In this document: positions 51,256 to 60,530 of the stretch, piece by piece | How the letters are laid out: each line of letters begins with the position of its first letter | Position numbering within the stretch: the stretch's first letter is position 1 | Source: Anaerolineaceae bacterium | GTDB lineage: Bacteria; Chloroflexota; Anaerolineae; Aggregatilineales; Phototrophicaceae | Assembly (NCBI GenBank): GCA_028818375.1 | Contig: JAPPOB010000010.1 | Location: 1,178,001 to 1,242,000 of the forward strand | Direction of reading: 5' to 3' | DNA length: 64,000 bases | Notes under the pieces: generated by a model | The model's input: only the letters and a program-made list of their open reading frames with translations | What the model was told of the DNA's origin: nothing | Databases searched by the model: none | Program-made: the position numbers and the translations under genes

Positions 51256-52488
51256 CTAGCCGTTTAACGTGTTCTTCGCCGGAGTCAGCGGGACCTGCGT
51301 CACGCGCGGGGGCAGGACGGCCGTCGCCGTCGGGCGGGTCGTGGCCGTTGCGCTGCTGGTCGCCGACGCCGTCGGGGTGGCGGATACCGTCGGTGGCGCC
51401 AACAAGGTTGCGGATGGCGACAGCGCCTCTGCTTCAGCGACCGTGGCTGTCGGGCCGGCGCCGTCTGTGGGTAGCGCCGTATTGCCAGGCGTGGGCAGGA
51501 AGTCCTCTCCTGGCAACGTGGCCGACGGGACGGGAAACAGGGTGCCCAGCAGCGCGGCCACGTCAATCGCCGACGTCGGCGGAGGCGTTGCGGTGAAGAC
51601 CTCGGTCGGCCCAAAGCCGACGCTGGCGGTAAGCGTGGTCGATGTTCGGGTAAAGGTCATGTCCACCAACTGGCCGCGCAATCCCGGTACGGGCTGCTCC
51701 TGCCCGTTCCAGGTGATCAGCAGCGCCGCGCCGTTGCCGGCGCTCAGGAGGATTTCGCTGCGGGCGGCCACCTCCACGTGCTCGCCGGGGCGCAACATGC
51801 CGCTGAATTCTTCACCGCCATCAGCCGTCAGACGCAGCCAGGTGCGCTGGGCGGCCTCGACCGTCACCAGCACGCCGCTGCCGTTCCAGTTCTGGCTAAT
51901 CTGTCGCTCGTAGCGCGCCCGCGATACGCCGGGAACACTCGTCACGTCCCGCAGCGCCACGGCGGTCGGCAGCGCCGTAGGCGGGATCAGGCGGGGAATC
52001 TCCCCGACGGACTCTGATGCCGGCAGCGGGTCTTCCAGAAACTGCAGGGCGACGAAAACGATGATACCGAGCGCGCCCGCGCCCAGCGCCAGCACCAGCA
52101 GCGCGCCGAGTACGTTGCGCCGTCTGCGCCGCCGCAATTGCACACCTTCGCCAACGCCCGGCTCCAGTTGCGGCGCCGGCTGCGGCGGCGGCGCCCTGCC
52201 GGGACGGCGGCGACGTTCACGGCGCTGCCGACGCTGCGCCACCTGCCGCACCTGCTCAAATTGCTCAAGGACGGGTTCATCGTCCAGGCCGAGATAGCGG
52301 GCGTAGTTCCCCAGCAGGCCTCTCAGCTGCACGGCCGATGAGTCCGGCAGATCGAAGACGCCGTCTTCGAAAGCCGCCAGAATACGCCGGCGTATGCGCA
52401 GCGCCTGCTCCGCGTCCGCCAGAGTGAGCTCCCTGGCCTCGCGCGCTTCGCGTAACAAGCGACCAAGCGCCTGTGCGTCCATCATCAC
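51256..52488 (-). CDS. RodZ-like helix-turn-helix membrane protein
   Basis: A 410-residue protein: N-terminal Xre-type HTH (LGRLLREARE, LTLADAEQALRIRRRILAAFEDG, GLLGNYARYLGLDDEPVLE), a basic stretch, one membrane helix (126-150), a beta domain of DUF4115 type (RTWLRLTADGGEEFSGMLRPGEHVEV), and a ~100-residue Thr/Ala/Pro/Ser-rich tail likely disordered. RodZ links MreB to the wall elongation machinery. The start is GTG 52488 or one of two ATGs directly after. Confidence 0.8.
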   Translation of the reverse strand: MMMDAQALGRLLREAREARELTLADAEQALRIRRRILAAFEDGVFDLPDSSAVQLRGLLGNYARYLGLDDEPVLEQFEQVRQVAQRRQRRERRRRPGRAPPPQPAPQLEPGVGEGVQLRRRRRRNVLGALLVLALGAGALGIIVFVALQFLEDPLPASESVGEIPRLIPPTALPTAVALRDVTSVPGVSRARYERQISQNWNGSGVLVTVEAAQRTWLRLTADGGEEFSGMLRPGEHVEVAARSEILLSAGNGAALLITWNGQEQPVPGLRGQLVDMTFTRTSTTLTASVGFGPTEVFTATPPPTSAIDVAALLGTLFPVPSATLPGEDFLPTPGNTALPTDGAGPTATVAEAEALSPSATLLAPPTVSATPTASATSSATATTRPTATAVLPPRVTQVPLTPAKNTLNG

Positions 52489-52544
52489 ATGGAGTCTGGC
52501 CTGTGCGGCCGTTCAACACTTTTGCCCGCCAGGCGGGCGGATGA

Positions 52545-53117
52545 TCAGGAAAGGGCTTCCCCGTCGGCGACTTCGGCAGAATCGACGGCCTCGACCGTCT
52601 CCTCTCCCGTTTCTCCGTCCTCCTCCTGCGCATCCTCCGCGTCGCCGTGTTCGGCCAGCCAGGCGGCCATGTCCTGTTCCGCCACGATGGTAACATTGAT
52701 CGCGGGGTCGGATTCGTTGCCCAGACGCACAATCACCTCATGGGTGCCGGTCTCGCGCAGGGGCTGGTGTCCGATGCGGCGCCGGTTGATGTCCACGCCC
52801 GTCTTTTCCATCAGGGCGTCGGCGATTTCCTGCGAGGTCACGGAACCAAACAACTTGCCGGTGATGGCGGCCCGGCGGGAAAAGACCAGTTCCACACCAT
52901 TGATCTCGCGGGCCAGTTCGTTCAGCTGGTTTTCGAGGGCGGCGCGGCGCGCGGCGGCCTGTTCACGCAGTTTTGCGGCGCGTTTCATCTCGGCCGGCGT
53001 CGCCTTGACCGCGAGGCCGGAGGGGATGAGATAGTTGCGGGCGAAGCCGTCAGCGACGTCGATGACCTCTCCGGCCACGCCGTGCTTGAAGACATAGTCC
53101 AGCAAAATGACTTTCAT
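52545..53117 (-). CDS. rplI: 50S ribosomal protein L9
   Basis: A 190-residue L9: MKVILLDYVFKHGVAGEVIDVADGFARNYLIPSGLAV, a long central helix, then the C-terminal domain (LFGSVTSQEIADAL, VDINRRRI). A ~45-residue acidic tail extends beyond the usual ~150. ATG 53117 chosen from the conserved N-terminus. First gene of the operon leading to the nitroreductase. Confidence 0.95.
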   Translation of the reverse strand: MKVILLDYVFKHGVAGEVIDVADGFARNYLIPSGLAVKATPAEMKRAAKLREQAAARRAALENQLNELAREINGVELVFSRRAAITGKLFGSVTSQEIADALMEKTGVDINRRRIGHQPLRETGTHEVIVRLGNESDPAINVTIVAEQDMAAWLAEHGDAEDAQEEDGETGEETVEAVDSAEVADGEALS

Positions 53118-53160
53118 GGCCGCTTCCCCGCCCGCAAATTGCACTTTGTGAAACGGCGGC

Positions 53161-53189
53161 ATTATACGCCCTGCCTGACGCGCTGCCAA
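53161..53189 (-). promoter_or_regulatory. Promoter of the rplI operon
   Basis: On the minus strand TTGGCA (53189-53184) and a perfect TATAAT (53166-53161) are 17 bases apart; rplI starts 44 bases further on. Confidence 0.75.
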
Positions 53190-53272
53190 GTGTCGATCGC
53201 TGCGCTGCGTCGCTTTCCGCCCTCGCCTGCCGCCGAACGCAGGCAGACCGGCTTGTTGCCGCAGCGCCACGC

Positions 53273-53278
53273 TACAAT
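53273..53278 (+). promoter_or_regulatory. Possible -10 element for the enolase-superfamily gene
   Basis: TACAAT stands 32 bases before ATG 53311. No convincing -35 lies 16-18 bases upstream. Confidence 0.35.
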
Positions 53279-53310
53279 GGGCGCAGGATCATCCTCCCGG
53301 GAGCCCGTTC

Positions 53311-54465
53311 ATGTCCATTGAAAGCATTGATGCCATACCCGTCCGTTTGCGCCGCGACGAGGCCTATCTGGGCGCCACCCCGCCCCACACGAAAGTTGGC
53401 AACTACTATCTGCGACCGCCCTACCGCTGCCTGTATTCAGAGACCTACGAGACCGTCTTCGTGCGCCTGCGCACCACAGAAGGCCTCAGCGCCTGGGGCG
53501 AGGCGCTGGCGCCCGTCGCGCCCGAAGTCGTCTGCAACATCATCGAGCAACTGCTGGCCCCGGCGCTGATCGGCCGCGAAGCCCTTGGCGCCGGCCGCCT
53601 CTGGCACTTGATGTACGACCTGATGCGCGACCGCGGCTACTATGGCGGGCACATGCTGGACGCCATCAGCGCGCTGGACATCGCCCTCTGGGATGCCGCC
53701 GGCAAACTCCTGAATCAGCCGGTGCGCGCGCTGATCGGCGGCGCCTTCCGCGAGGACGTGCCCTGCTATGTCTCAGGCCTGCCCCGGCCCACGGACGATG
53801 AACGCGTCGATCTGGCACTGGACTGGCAGACCAGGGGATTCCATGCCTTCAAGCTGGCCGCCGGCTATGGCGTCCGCGCCGACGTCACAACGACCCGCCG
53901 ACTGCGCGAGGCGCTGGAGGAAGACACAACGCTGCTGCTGGACGCCCACTGGGCCTACACGGTGGAGGAAGCCCTGCAACTGGGACGCCGCCTGGAAGAC
54001 CTGGAGGTCGGGTTTTTCGAGGCCCCGATCAACCCCGAGGACATCGCCGGTCATGCCCGCCTCAGGGACGGGATCGCGATACCGGTCGCCGTCGGCGAGA
54101 CCGAACGCACCCGTTACCAGTTCCGGCCCTGGCTGGAGCAGCGCGCCATCTCCATCCTGCAGCCGGACATCGGGCGCGCCGGCATATCCGAGTCCATGGT
54201 CATCGCCCAGATGGCCGAGGCCTTCAACGCGCGCATGGCGCCGCACCTCAGCGTGGGCCTCGGCCCCTGCATCGCCGCCTCGATCCAACTGGCCGCAGCG
54301 CTCCCCAATCTCTACCTGCTGGAGTACCAGCCGCCCGTAGTGGAACTGGCCAACAGCCTGCTGCAGGAGCCGCTCGAAGTCGGCGCCGGACGTTTCATCA
54401 TCCCGGACGGGCCTGGACTGGGCGTCGAACTGGACCTGGCGAAAGTGCGCGCGGCGAACTGCTAG
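53311..54465 (+). CDS. Enolase-superfamily (mandelate racemase/muconate lactonizing-type) enzyme
   Basis: A 384-residue protein with GGGAG seven bases before the ATG. N-terminal capping domain, then a barrel with metal ligands Asp211 (LLLDAHWAY), Glu237 (FFEAPI) and Glu263 (VGETE). Lys181 (HAFKLAAG) stands where KxK is usual, and His312 (APHLSVG) with Asp286 suggests a His/Asp base as in sugar-acid dehydratases. Likely dehydrates or epimerises a sugar acid. Its stop codon shares the palindrome CTAG with the stop of the converging permease gene. Confidence 0.85.
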   Translation: MSIESIDAIPVRLRRDEAYLGATPPHTKVGNYYLRPPYRCLYSETYETVFVRLRTTEGLSAWGEALAPVAPEVVCNIIEQLLAPALIGREALGAGRLWHLMYDLMRDRGYYGGHMLDAISALDIALWDAAGKLLNQPVRALIGGAFREDVPCYVSGLPRPTDDERVDLALDWQTRGFHAFKLAAGYGVRADVTTTRRLREALEEDTTLLLDAHWAYTVEEALQLGRRLEDLEVGFFEAPINPEDIAGHARLRDGIAIPVAVGETERTRYQFRPWLEQRAISILQPDIGRAGISESMVIAQMAEAFNARMAPHLSVGLGPCIAASIQLAAALPNLYLLEYQPPVVELANSLLQEPLEVGAGRFIIPDGPGLGVELDLAKVRAANC

Positions 54466-55370
54466 TCCTTGAGGCCGCTGCTGGTGACGGCCTGAATATA
54501 GTAACGCTGGAATGGCAGCAACAGCAGGATTGGCACGATGGCGGCCAGCATGGACCCGGCCAGTTGCTCGTTCCAGCGCGTGCGGTGTTCCTCAACGGCC
54601 GTGGAAATGGCCACCTGCACCAGACGCAATTCAGGCCGCGGCGCCACCAGCAGTGGCCAGAAGTAGGCATCCCATTGCTGCAGAAAGAGGAAGAGGGCCG
54701 CTGTGATCAGCACCGGCCGCGACAATGGCAGGACCACGTTGAAAAACAGCTGCAGCCAGGAAGCGCCATCAACCCGGGCGGCGTCGATCAGGTCCTGGGG
54801 TATTTCCTCAAAAAACTGGCGGAAGAGGAATATCGCCAGGCTGTTGCCCAGCCCGGGAACGATCAGGGCCTGCCAGGTGTTGCGCCAGTCCAGGGTATTC
54901 ACCAGGATGAAGCGCGGGATCGCCGTCAGGTCCACCGGCACCAGGAAAGGCAGCAGGATCACCGTCAGGAAGAGAAAGCGTTTGCCGCGGAATTCAAAGC
55001 GCGCGAAGGCGAAACCGGCCAGCGCGTTAATGGTGCCACCCAGCACGACCGTGACGCCTGCCAGCCAGAAAGAATTCTTCAGCGCGTCGCCGAAGCCGCG
55101 CGCAAAGATCGCACCATAGGCTTCCAGCGTAAACTCCACCGGGAACAGGGCCCGCAGGGAAAAGGGGAAGGCGTGTTCAAAGACCTTTGCGTTGGGCGTG
55201 AAGGAAGCGGCGAAGGCCCACATCAGGGGCAGCAGCGCCAGCAGCGCCACCAGCACCAGCAGGAAGTAAATCAGCAGGCGTTCGCCAGTGTGGCGCCATA
55301 CATGCTGACGCAACTTCAGCCCTTGCAGTGGCTGCGCCCCGGAGATTGCCCTGCCGGTCTTTGCGCCCAC
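54462..55370 (-). CDS. Sugar ABC transporter permease (MalG type)
   Basis: A 302-residue permease with six helices and the EAA-type loop EEIPQDLIDAARVDGASWLQLFFNVVLPLSRP. GTG 55370, seven bases after the MalF-type stop, is preferred to starts overlapping that gene. Third gene of a solute-binding protein-MalF-MalG operon; no ATPase gene is present nearby, so a shared MsmK-type ATPase is likely. Confidence 0.88.
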   Translation of the reverse strand: MGAKTGRAISGAQPLQGLKLRQHVWRHTGERLLIYFLLVLVALLALLPLMWAFAASFTPNAKVFEHAFPFSLRALFPVEFTLEAYGAIFARGFGDALKNSFWLAGVTVVLGGTINALAGFAFARFEFRGKRFLFLTVILLPFLVPVDLTAIPRFILVNTLDWRNTWQALIVPGLGNSLAIFLFRQFFEEIPQDLIDAARVDGASWLQLFFNVVLPLSRPVLITAALFLFLQQWDAYFWPLLVAPRPELRLVQVAISTAVEEHRTRWNEQLAGSMLAAIVPILLLLPFQRYYIQAVTSSGLKD

Positions 55371-55377
55371 AGGGTTC

Positions 55378-56241
55378 TCAGGTCCGCCGCCGCAGCAGCG
55401 TGAACTGGACGCCAATCACGGCAAACACCAGCAGTAGCATCAGGGAAAGCATGGCCGATGAGACGCCCAGATCGCCATAGACGAAGCCGCGGCGGTAGGT
55501 CTCGTACATGACAAGGTTGGTGCTCAACTGCGGCCCGCCCTTCGTCAGCAGCAGGACGGGCGCGAAGAGCAGGAAGTTGGCCACCGTGTCCGCCACCAGC
55601 ACGAAGAGCAGCACGCCGCGCAGCAGCGGCAGGGTCACATAACGAAACACCTGCATTCGGCCGGCGCCATCAATCCGCGCCGCTTCAATCACCGTCTGCG
55701 GAATGCCCTGCAGACCGGCGAGAAAGAACAGCGTCCACAGGGGCACGCCTTTCCAGGTCGCCAGAATGATGATCGACCACAGGGCGTGCGTCGGCGCGAT
55801 GAGAAAGGGCTGACGTTCTATACCCACCAGGCTCAGCATGCCGTTGATCAGGCCGCCTTCGCTGTTGAGCATCAGCCCCCAGACCACCGTGGTCACGTTG
55901 ATCGAGACGGCCACCGGCAACAGGTAAATGCTGCGAAACACGCTGATGCCGCGCACCCTGCTGTTGGCCAGCAGGGCCAGGCCCAGCGCCAGCGCCACCT
56001 GAATCGGGTTCACCAGCACGCTGAACAGCCCGGTGACCTGCATCGATTTCCAGAAAATCGGGTCATTGAGGACGCGATTGAAGTTGCCCAGGCCGACGAA
56101 GACTCGCCCGCCACGCACGAGAGAGTTGCCGTGCAGGCTTTCGATGAGCGTGGCGACGGTGGGAAAGAGGTTAAAGATGACGATCAACGCCAACGCCGGC
56201 AGCAAAAAGGCGTAGGGAATCAGGCGCTCGCGTCCGGTCAT
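55378..56241 (-). CDS. Sugar ABC transporter permease (MalF type)
   Basis: A 287-residue six-helix permease: IPYAFLLPALALIVIFNLFP opening and the coupling loop GIPQTVIEAARIDGAGRMQVFRYVTLPLLR. It forms the channel with the MalG-type partner. Confidence 0.9.
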   Translation of the reverse strand: MTGRERLIPYAFLLPALALIVIFNLFPTVATLIESLHGNSLVRGGRVFVGLGNFNRVLNDPIFWKSMQVTGLFSVLVNPIQVALALGLALLANSRVRGISVFRSIYLLPVAVSINVTTVVWGLMLNSEGGLINGMLSLVGIERQPFLIAPTHALWSIIILATWKGVPLWTLFFLAGLQGIPQTVIEAARIDGAGRMQVFRYVTLPLLRGVLLFVLVADTVANFLLFAPVLLLTKGGPQLSTNLVMYETYRRGFVYGDLGVSSAMLSLMLLLVFAVIGVQFTLLRRRT

Positions 56242-56263
56242 TGCGGGGGTTCCTGCCAGTAAA

Positions 56264-56301
56264 GGTCCAGGAGCCGTCAGGTCGCTGGCGGCTCCCGGAC
56301 C
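56264..56301 (-). terminator. Hairpin between the binding-protein and permease genes
   Basis: GGTCC-x-GGAGCCG (minus 56301-56289) pairs with CGGCTCC-x-GGACC (56276-56264), a 12-pair stem with one mismatch, followed by TTTACT. Such hairpins between binding-protein and permease genes often lower permease expression and stabilise the upstream message; the short T run argues for partial termination. Confidence 0.55.
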
Positions 56302-56310
56302 GTCAGTTAA

Positions 56311-57585
56311 CTAGCCGCGGTATTTCGCCATCTCACTTTCGATGCGAGCGACCGCCAGATTGAGCGATTCCTCCACATCCGCGCCCGTGCGAATGTCCTG
56401 GAATGCATCCTGCAGAATCTGTTCGTACTCAAGGTAACCCGGGGACACCGCCCGCGGATCGGGATTCACGGTCGCCTCATCGGCGGCCACACGCAGGAAG
56501 TACTTGACGCCCTCGTCAAATTCCTCGTCGGTCTGGAAGAGCGCCAGCACGGACTGCTGCGCCGGGAAGTCGCCGCTGCCGCGTCGCCACCATGCCTCGG
56601 CGCCCGTGCCCGTGGAGATCCACTGCACGAAACGTTTGGCTTCGTCGGGGCTGTCGCTGTTGATGTTCACGCCAATGTGCCAGCTGCCGGTCGGCGTGGT
56701 GATTTCGCCATCTTCGAAGTAGGGATGGCGGGCCACCGTCCAGTTAAATTCGATGTTTTCCGCTTCCCGCAGGTAGCGATTGATGTTCCAGGGGCCGGCG
56801 ATCATCATGCCCAGCTTGCCGGACCAGAACAGGTCGCTGGCGCCGATGGTGTCGTCCTGCGGCGCCACTCGCCGTTCATTGAACATATCCGAGTAGAAGG
56901 AAAAGCCGTCGATCCATGCCTGTGAATTGATGACGCCGTCGACCGTCAGGCCGTCGTCGCCGATGGACTGGCCGCCCAGGCCAACCGCCAGCGGCTGCAG
57001 CTGGTAAATGCGAACGGTCTGTTCCCAGCTGAAACCCCACTGGTCGGTGACGCCGTCGCCATCGCTGTCCTGCGTCAACTGTTCCGCGATGTCGGCGACC
57101 TGCTCGTAGGTCAGACGATCATCGACGCCAGGCACCTCAATGCCGGCCGCTTCAAACATGTCGCTGTTGATGAACAGCAACTGCGTGGAAGTGCTGACCG
57201 GCGCGGAAATCAACTCGCCGTTGTAGGTGCCGGCGGCCAGGGCGGCCGGCAGCCAGTCGGCGCGGTCCTCATCGCTGAACACGTCGTCCAGCGGCAGCAG
57301 CCAGCCGCGCAGACCGTAACCGGCGGTGACGGGCACGTCCACGGACAGAACGTCCGGGTCCGACGCGCCGCCGCCCAGACGGACCTGGATCTGCTCAAAG
57401 AGCGCGTTGAAGCCGACCGTCTCGACTTCAACGTTGATGTCCGGGTTCTCGGCTTCAAATTCGGCGACGACCTCTTCAGAGGGCCAGTTACAGCAGTTAA
57501 GCCAGGTGATGGTGGTCGCTTCCTGCGCGGCCAATGGCGCGACCACCAGCAGCAACAGTGACACAATGAGTACAAGTTGCTTCAT
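56311..57585 (-). CDS. Sugar ABC transporter solute-binding protein (family 1)
   Basis: The 424-residue product starts at ATG 57585 (AAGGA upstream) and has a signal peptide cleaved near LAAQ. Mature features: ITWLNCCNWPSEEVVAEFEAENPDINVEVET, LGGGASDPDVLSVDVP, GLRGWLLPLDDVF, KLGMMIAGPWNINRY. It binds a sugar, probably an oligosaccharide. Expressed with the two permeases. Confidence 0.92.
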   Translation of the reverse strand: MKQLVLIVSLLLLVVAPLAAQEATTITWLNCCNWPSEEVVAEFEAENPDINVEVETVGFNALFEQIQVRLGGGASDPDVLSVDVPVTAGYGLRGWLLPLDDVFSDEDRADWLPAALAAGTYNGELISAPVSTSTQLLFINSDMFEAAGIEVPGVDDRLTYEQVADIAEQLTQDSDGDGVTDQWGFSWEQTVRIYQLQPLAVGLGGQSIGDDGLTVDGVINSQAWIDGFSFYSDMFNERRVAPQDDTIGASDLFWSGKLGMMIAGPWNINRYLREAENIEFNWTVARHPYFEDGEITTPTGSWHIGVNINSDSPDEAKRFVQWISTGTGAEAWWRRGSGDFPAQQSVLALFQTDEEFDEGVKYFLRVAADEATVNPDPRAVSPGYLEYEQILQDAFQDIRTGADVEESLNLAVARIESEMAKYRG

Positions 57586-57642
57586 TTTGCACATCCTTCC
57601 GAAACAATGCATGCGATCGATAAGGCGGCATAATTGATAGCA

Positions 57643-57648
57643 TATAAT
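57643..57648 (+). promoter_or_regulatory. Possible -10 element upstream of the FAD oxidoreductase
   Basis: A perfect TATAAT lies 54 bases before the proposed start in a short AT-rich divergent region. No good -35 is found at the right distance. Confidence 0.4.
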
Positions 57649-57701
57649 CGGGCCCCGCGCACAGGTTCGTACTGGATCTGCGCGCCTTCGGGGAGGAAAG
57701 C

Positions 57702-59291
57702 ATAGGCAGCGAGCGGACAAGCGATATCCTCATTGTCGGCGGGGGGACGGGTGGCGTGGCCGCGGCCCTCGCGGCCCTGCGCCTAGGCCGACGAGTGATC
57801 CTGAGCGAGGAGAGCGACTGGATCGGGGGCCAGTTCACCGCCCAGGCCGTCCCGCCCGACGAACATCCCTGGATCGAGCGGACCGGCGCCACCCGCAGCT
57901 ACATGCAGTTCGCGCAGAATGTGCGCGACTACTATCGCCGTCACTACCCACTGACCGACCAGGCCCGCGGCATCGCCCATTTCAACCCGGGTAAGGGGAT
58001 GGTCAGCCGTCTTTGCCACGAGCCGCGCGTGGCCCTCGCCATCCTTGAGGCCATGCTGGCCCCCTGGCGCGGCAGCGGCCAGCTGGAAATCTGGCATCAT
58101 CACGTCCCGGTCAGCGCCGAAAGCGACGGCGACCGCATCCGCGCCGTCACACTGCGCAACCTGGCCAGCGGCGACGAGACAACGCTCAGCGCGGACTGGG
58201 TCCTGGACGCCACCGAGCACGGCGACCTGCTGGAACTGGCCGACGTGGAGCACGTCGTCGGCGCCGAAAGCCAGGCGCAAACCGGCGAACTGCACGCCCT
58301 GCCCGCCGACCCCGACCCGCTGGATCAGCAGGCCGTCACCTGGTGCTTCGCCATGGACTGGCTGCCAGGCGAAAACCACGTCATCGACCGACCCGCCGGC
58401 TACGACATCTGGCGCGGCTACCAGGCGGACTTCTGGCCGGGGCCGCAACTGGGCTGGCGCTATCCCGATCCTGTCACGCTGGAACCGGTGCAGCGGCCGC
58501 TCTTCGCCAGCGGCGCCCAGGCCGACTTCTGGCGCTACCGCCGCATTCTTTGCAGGGACTACTACAGCCCGGGCGCATTCCGCAGCGACGTCACCCTGGT
58601 CAACTGGCCGCAAAACGATTACTGGCTGGGCCCTCTGGTCGGCGTACCCCTGGCGGAAATCGAGGCGAACCTGCGCGCCGCCCGCCAGCTCAGCCTCTCC
58701 ACCCTGCACTGGATGCAGACCGAAGCCCCGCGCCACGATGGCGGCCAGGGCTACCCCGGCCTGCGTCTGCGTCCCGACATCGTCGGCACCTGTGACGGTC
58801 TGGCGAAAAGAGTCTACGTGCGCGAGTCGCGGCGCATCCGGGCCGAATTCACCGTCCTTGAGCAGCACTTGGGCGTGGAACAGCGCGGTGGCCTCGTCGG
58901 CGCCGAACCATTCCCCGATTCTGTCGGCGTGGGCAGTTACCGCATCGACCTGCACCCGGGCACGTCAGGGCGCAACTATGTTGACGTCAGTTGCTACCTC
59001 TTCCAGATTCCTCTGGGCGCGCTCATCCCGCAGCGCGTGGAGAACCTGTTGCCGGCCTGCAAGAACGCCGGCGTGACACACGTCACCAACGGTTGCTTTC
59101 GCCTGCATCCGGTCGAATGGAACGTGGGCGAGGCCGCCGGCGCCCTGGCCGCCTGGTGCCAGACCCAAAGGCTGCAACCCAGGCAGGTTCGCGGCGACGC
59201 CGAACTCCTCAATGATTTTCAGACCCTGCTGCGCGACAAATTCGGCTTCGTGCTCGAATGGTCGGAGTACGCCCGCGTCACGCCCCGCTAA
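57702..59291 (+). CDS. FAD-dependent oxidoreductase, apparently starting at ATA
   Basis: The dinucleotide-binding motif [19 protein letters not shown] is needed for FAD binding, and its first strand lies upstream of the first usual start codon (GTG 57756). The only start with a good ribosome site is ATA 57702, with GGAGG exactly five bases upstream; no in-frame ATG, GTG or TTG occurs in the ~45 bases before it (CTG codons exist at 57672 and 57678). The 529-residue protein continues with ESDWIGGQ and a C-terminal [34 protein letters not shown], typical of 'FAD-dependent oxidoreductase' proteins found in carbohydrate loci. Confidence 0.8.
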   Translation: MGSERTSDILIVGGGTGGVAAALAALRLGRRVILSEESDWIGGQFTAQAVPPDEHPWIERTGATRSYMQFAQNVRDYYRRHYPLTDQARGIAHFNPGKGMVSRLCHEPRVALAILEAMLAPWRGSGQLEIWHHHVPVSAESDGDRIRAVTLRNLASGDETTLSADWVLDATEHGDLLELADVEHVVGAESQAQTGELHALPADPDPLDQQAVTWCFAMDWLPGENHVIDRPAGYDIWRGYQADFWPGPQLGWRYPDPVTLEPVQRPLFASGAQADFWRYRRILCRDYYSPGAFRSDVTLVNWPQNDYWLGPLVGVPLAEIEANLRAARQLSLSTLHWMQTEAPRHDGGQGYPGLRLRPDIVGTCDGLAKRVYVRESRRIRAEFTVLEQHLGVEQRGGLVGAEPFPDSVGVGSYRIDLHPGTSGRNYVDVSCYLFQIPLGALIPQRVENLLPACKNAGVTHVTNGCFRLHPVEWNVGEAAGALAAWCQTQRLQPRQVRGDAELLNDFQTLLRDKFGFVLEWSEYARVTPR

Positions 59292-59360
59292 CTGTTCTGA
59301 CCTGGTTGCACAATGCCAACGCAGCGGTTAACTTTATCGTTCTGCAATCTGGAGTGAGAC

Positions 59361-60404
59361 ATGCTACGGATCCTGGTGTTCGTCGCCATTACAGTGGCTC
59401 TGCTTTCACCCGTGAGCGCGCAACAGCTGGCGGAAGCCCCTGTATTCAGCCTCGATACTTTCGCCGCGCAGGGGCTGGCCAGGACCCGGCACAATGGCCC
59501 GTCCTGTGTGATCGGCAACGGCGGCAGTTTTGCCTCACCTATGCCCGCAACGACCGGCGTGCCGGCGGTTTCCCTGCCTTCCAGCGCCGGCAACGCCTGG
59601 GCCTTCGCCGATGCGGATTTGCCAACCCTGACCCTGCCGGACCCTGGAGCCGGCGCCTGGCGCGTTCCCCGTTCCCTCACCTGGCTGCCGGACAGCGCCA
59701 ATCTCTTCAGCCATCCGCGAGGCGCGGGCGCCCTCGTCTTCGACGTTCCGTTACTGTTCCCGGGCCTGGGCCGGCGCGACGACTTCCCTGTTTCGCCGGG
59801 CGGCTCCAGCGCCTACGGCATGTCTCCTGCAACTCATGAAGGCCTGCTCCACGGCGCCCTCCACCCGGATGCGCGCGCTGACCGCGCCATGACGGCTGCC
59901 CTGCCCTCCTCGGTCCTGCCGGCCAACATGCAGGATGCGCTGGCCGGGCTGCACAGATTGTGGAATTGCGTCGGCACGGATGCGACACAGCTTGCTTTCG
60001 CGGCCGCGGGCGCTGCGGCATCCGCTTCGGTCGCGCTGCCCGCCGCCCCGTCCTGGGAAGTCCACGAGTTGGCCAACAACCTCGGCGGACTGGGGCGCAT
60101 CTACCGCGCCACCTATGCCGACCAGCCGGGCCTCGTGGTGAACCGCCTGGTCTCGGCCAGTAAAGAGGACCTTGCCTTCCGCGTGACCCAGGCGGAGTTT
60201 AGCAGCGCCGGCGTCGGCTGTTTCAAGGCCAGTTCCGACAATCGCATCGCCGCGACCAAACAGGACAATGGCAACATCGTCATCGCCATGGGGCCGGACC
60301 ACGAAAACAAGACCTTCCACGTGGTATTCAACGGCGGCCTCTACGGCCAGGTCGGCGGGACCGCCACGACCTACGATGGCCCGCCAGGAGCGGCCTGCGC
60401 CTGA
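59361..60404 (+). CDS. Secreted protein of unknown function
   Basis: A 347-residue protein with a signal peptide (MLRILVFVAITVALLSPVSAQQ) and GGAG six bases before the ATG. The mature protein is rich in Ala, Gly, Pro and Ser; it has few Cys (SCVIGNGG, LWNCVG, VGCFKAS, GAACA). The C-terminal ~120 residues (VHELANNLGGLGRIYRATY, KTFHVVFNGGLYGQVGG) look beta-rich. No family recognised. It follows the FAD oxidoreductase and precedes two hairpins. Confidence 0.65.
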   Translation: MLRILVFVAITVALLSPVSAQQLAEAPVFSLDTFAAQGLARTRHNGPSCVIGNGGSFASPMPATTGVPAVSLPSSAGNAWAFADADLPTLTLPDPGAGAWRVPRSLTWLPDSANLFSHPRGAGALVFDVPLLFPGLGRRDDFPVSPGGSSAYGMSPATHEGLLHGALHPDARADRAMTAALPSSVLPANMQDALAGLHRLWNCVGTDATQLAFAAAGAAASASVALPAAPSWEVHELANNLGGLGRIYRATYADQPGLVVNRLVSASKEDLAFRVTQAEFSSAGVGCFKASSDNRIAATKQDNGNIVIAMGPDHENKTFHVVFNGGLYGQVGGTATTYDGPPGAACA

Positions 60405-60434
60405 CAACGCGGGTCGGCCAATCTACAGACCTGA

Positions 60435-60507
60435 GCGCCACGGCCCCGGTCGTGGCGCATACCATGCACTGGAGTTTCCACAAGGGCAGGGTTACCATCC
60501 TGCCCTT
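60435..60507 (+). terminator. Two hairpins after the secreted protein gene
   Basis: GCGCCACG (60435-60442) pairs with CGTGGCGC (60451-60458), and AAGGGCAGG (60482-60490) pairs with CCTGCCCTT (60499-60507). Neither has a long T run. They fill most of the 126-base gap before the SDR gene; the second lies close enough to the SDR start (60531) to be a leader element instead. Confidence 0.45.
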
Positions 60508-60530
60508 CACGGGAGTCACGTGAGTCAATC

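Noticed and set aside
51256..51700. Plus-strand frame (51269-51913) opposite the RodZ-like tail
   Set aside because: Product is a Val/Ala/Gly-rich mirror of the low-complexity Thr/Ala/Pro tail; no independent support.
59306..59334. TTGCAC...TAACTT as promoter of the secreted protein gene
   Set aside because: Only three of six -10 positions match; not distinguishable from chance.
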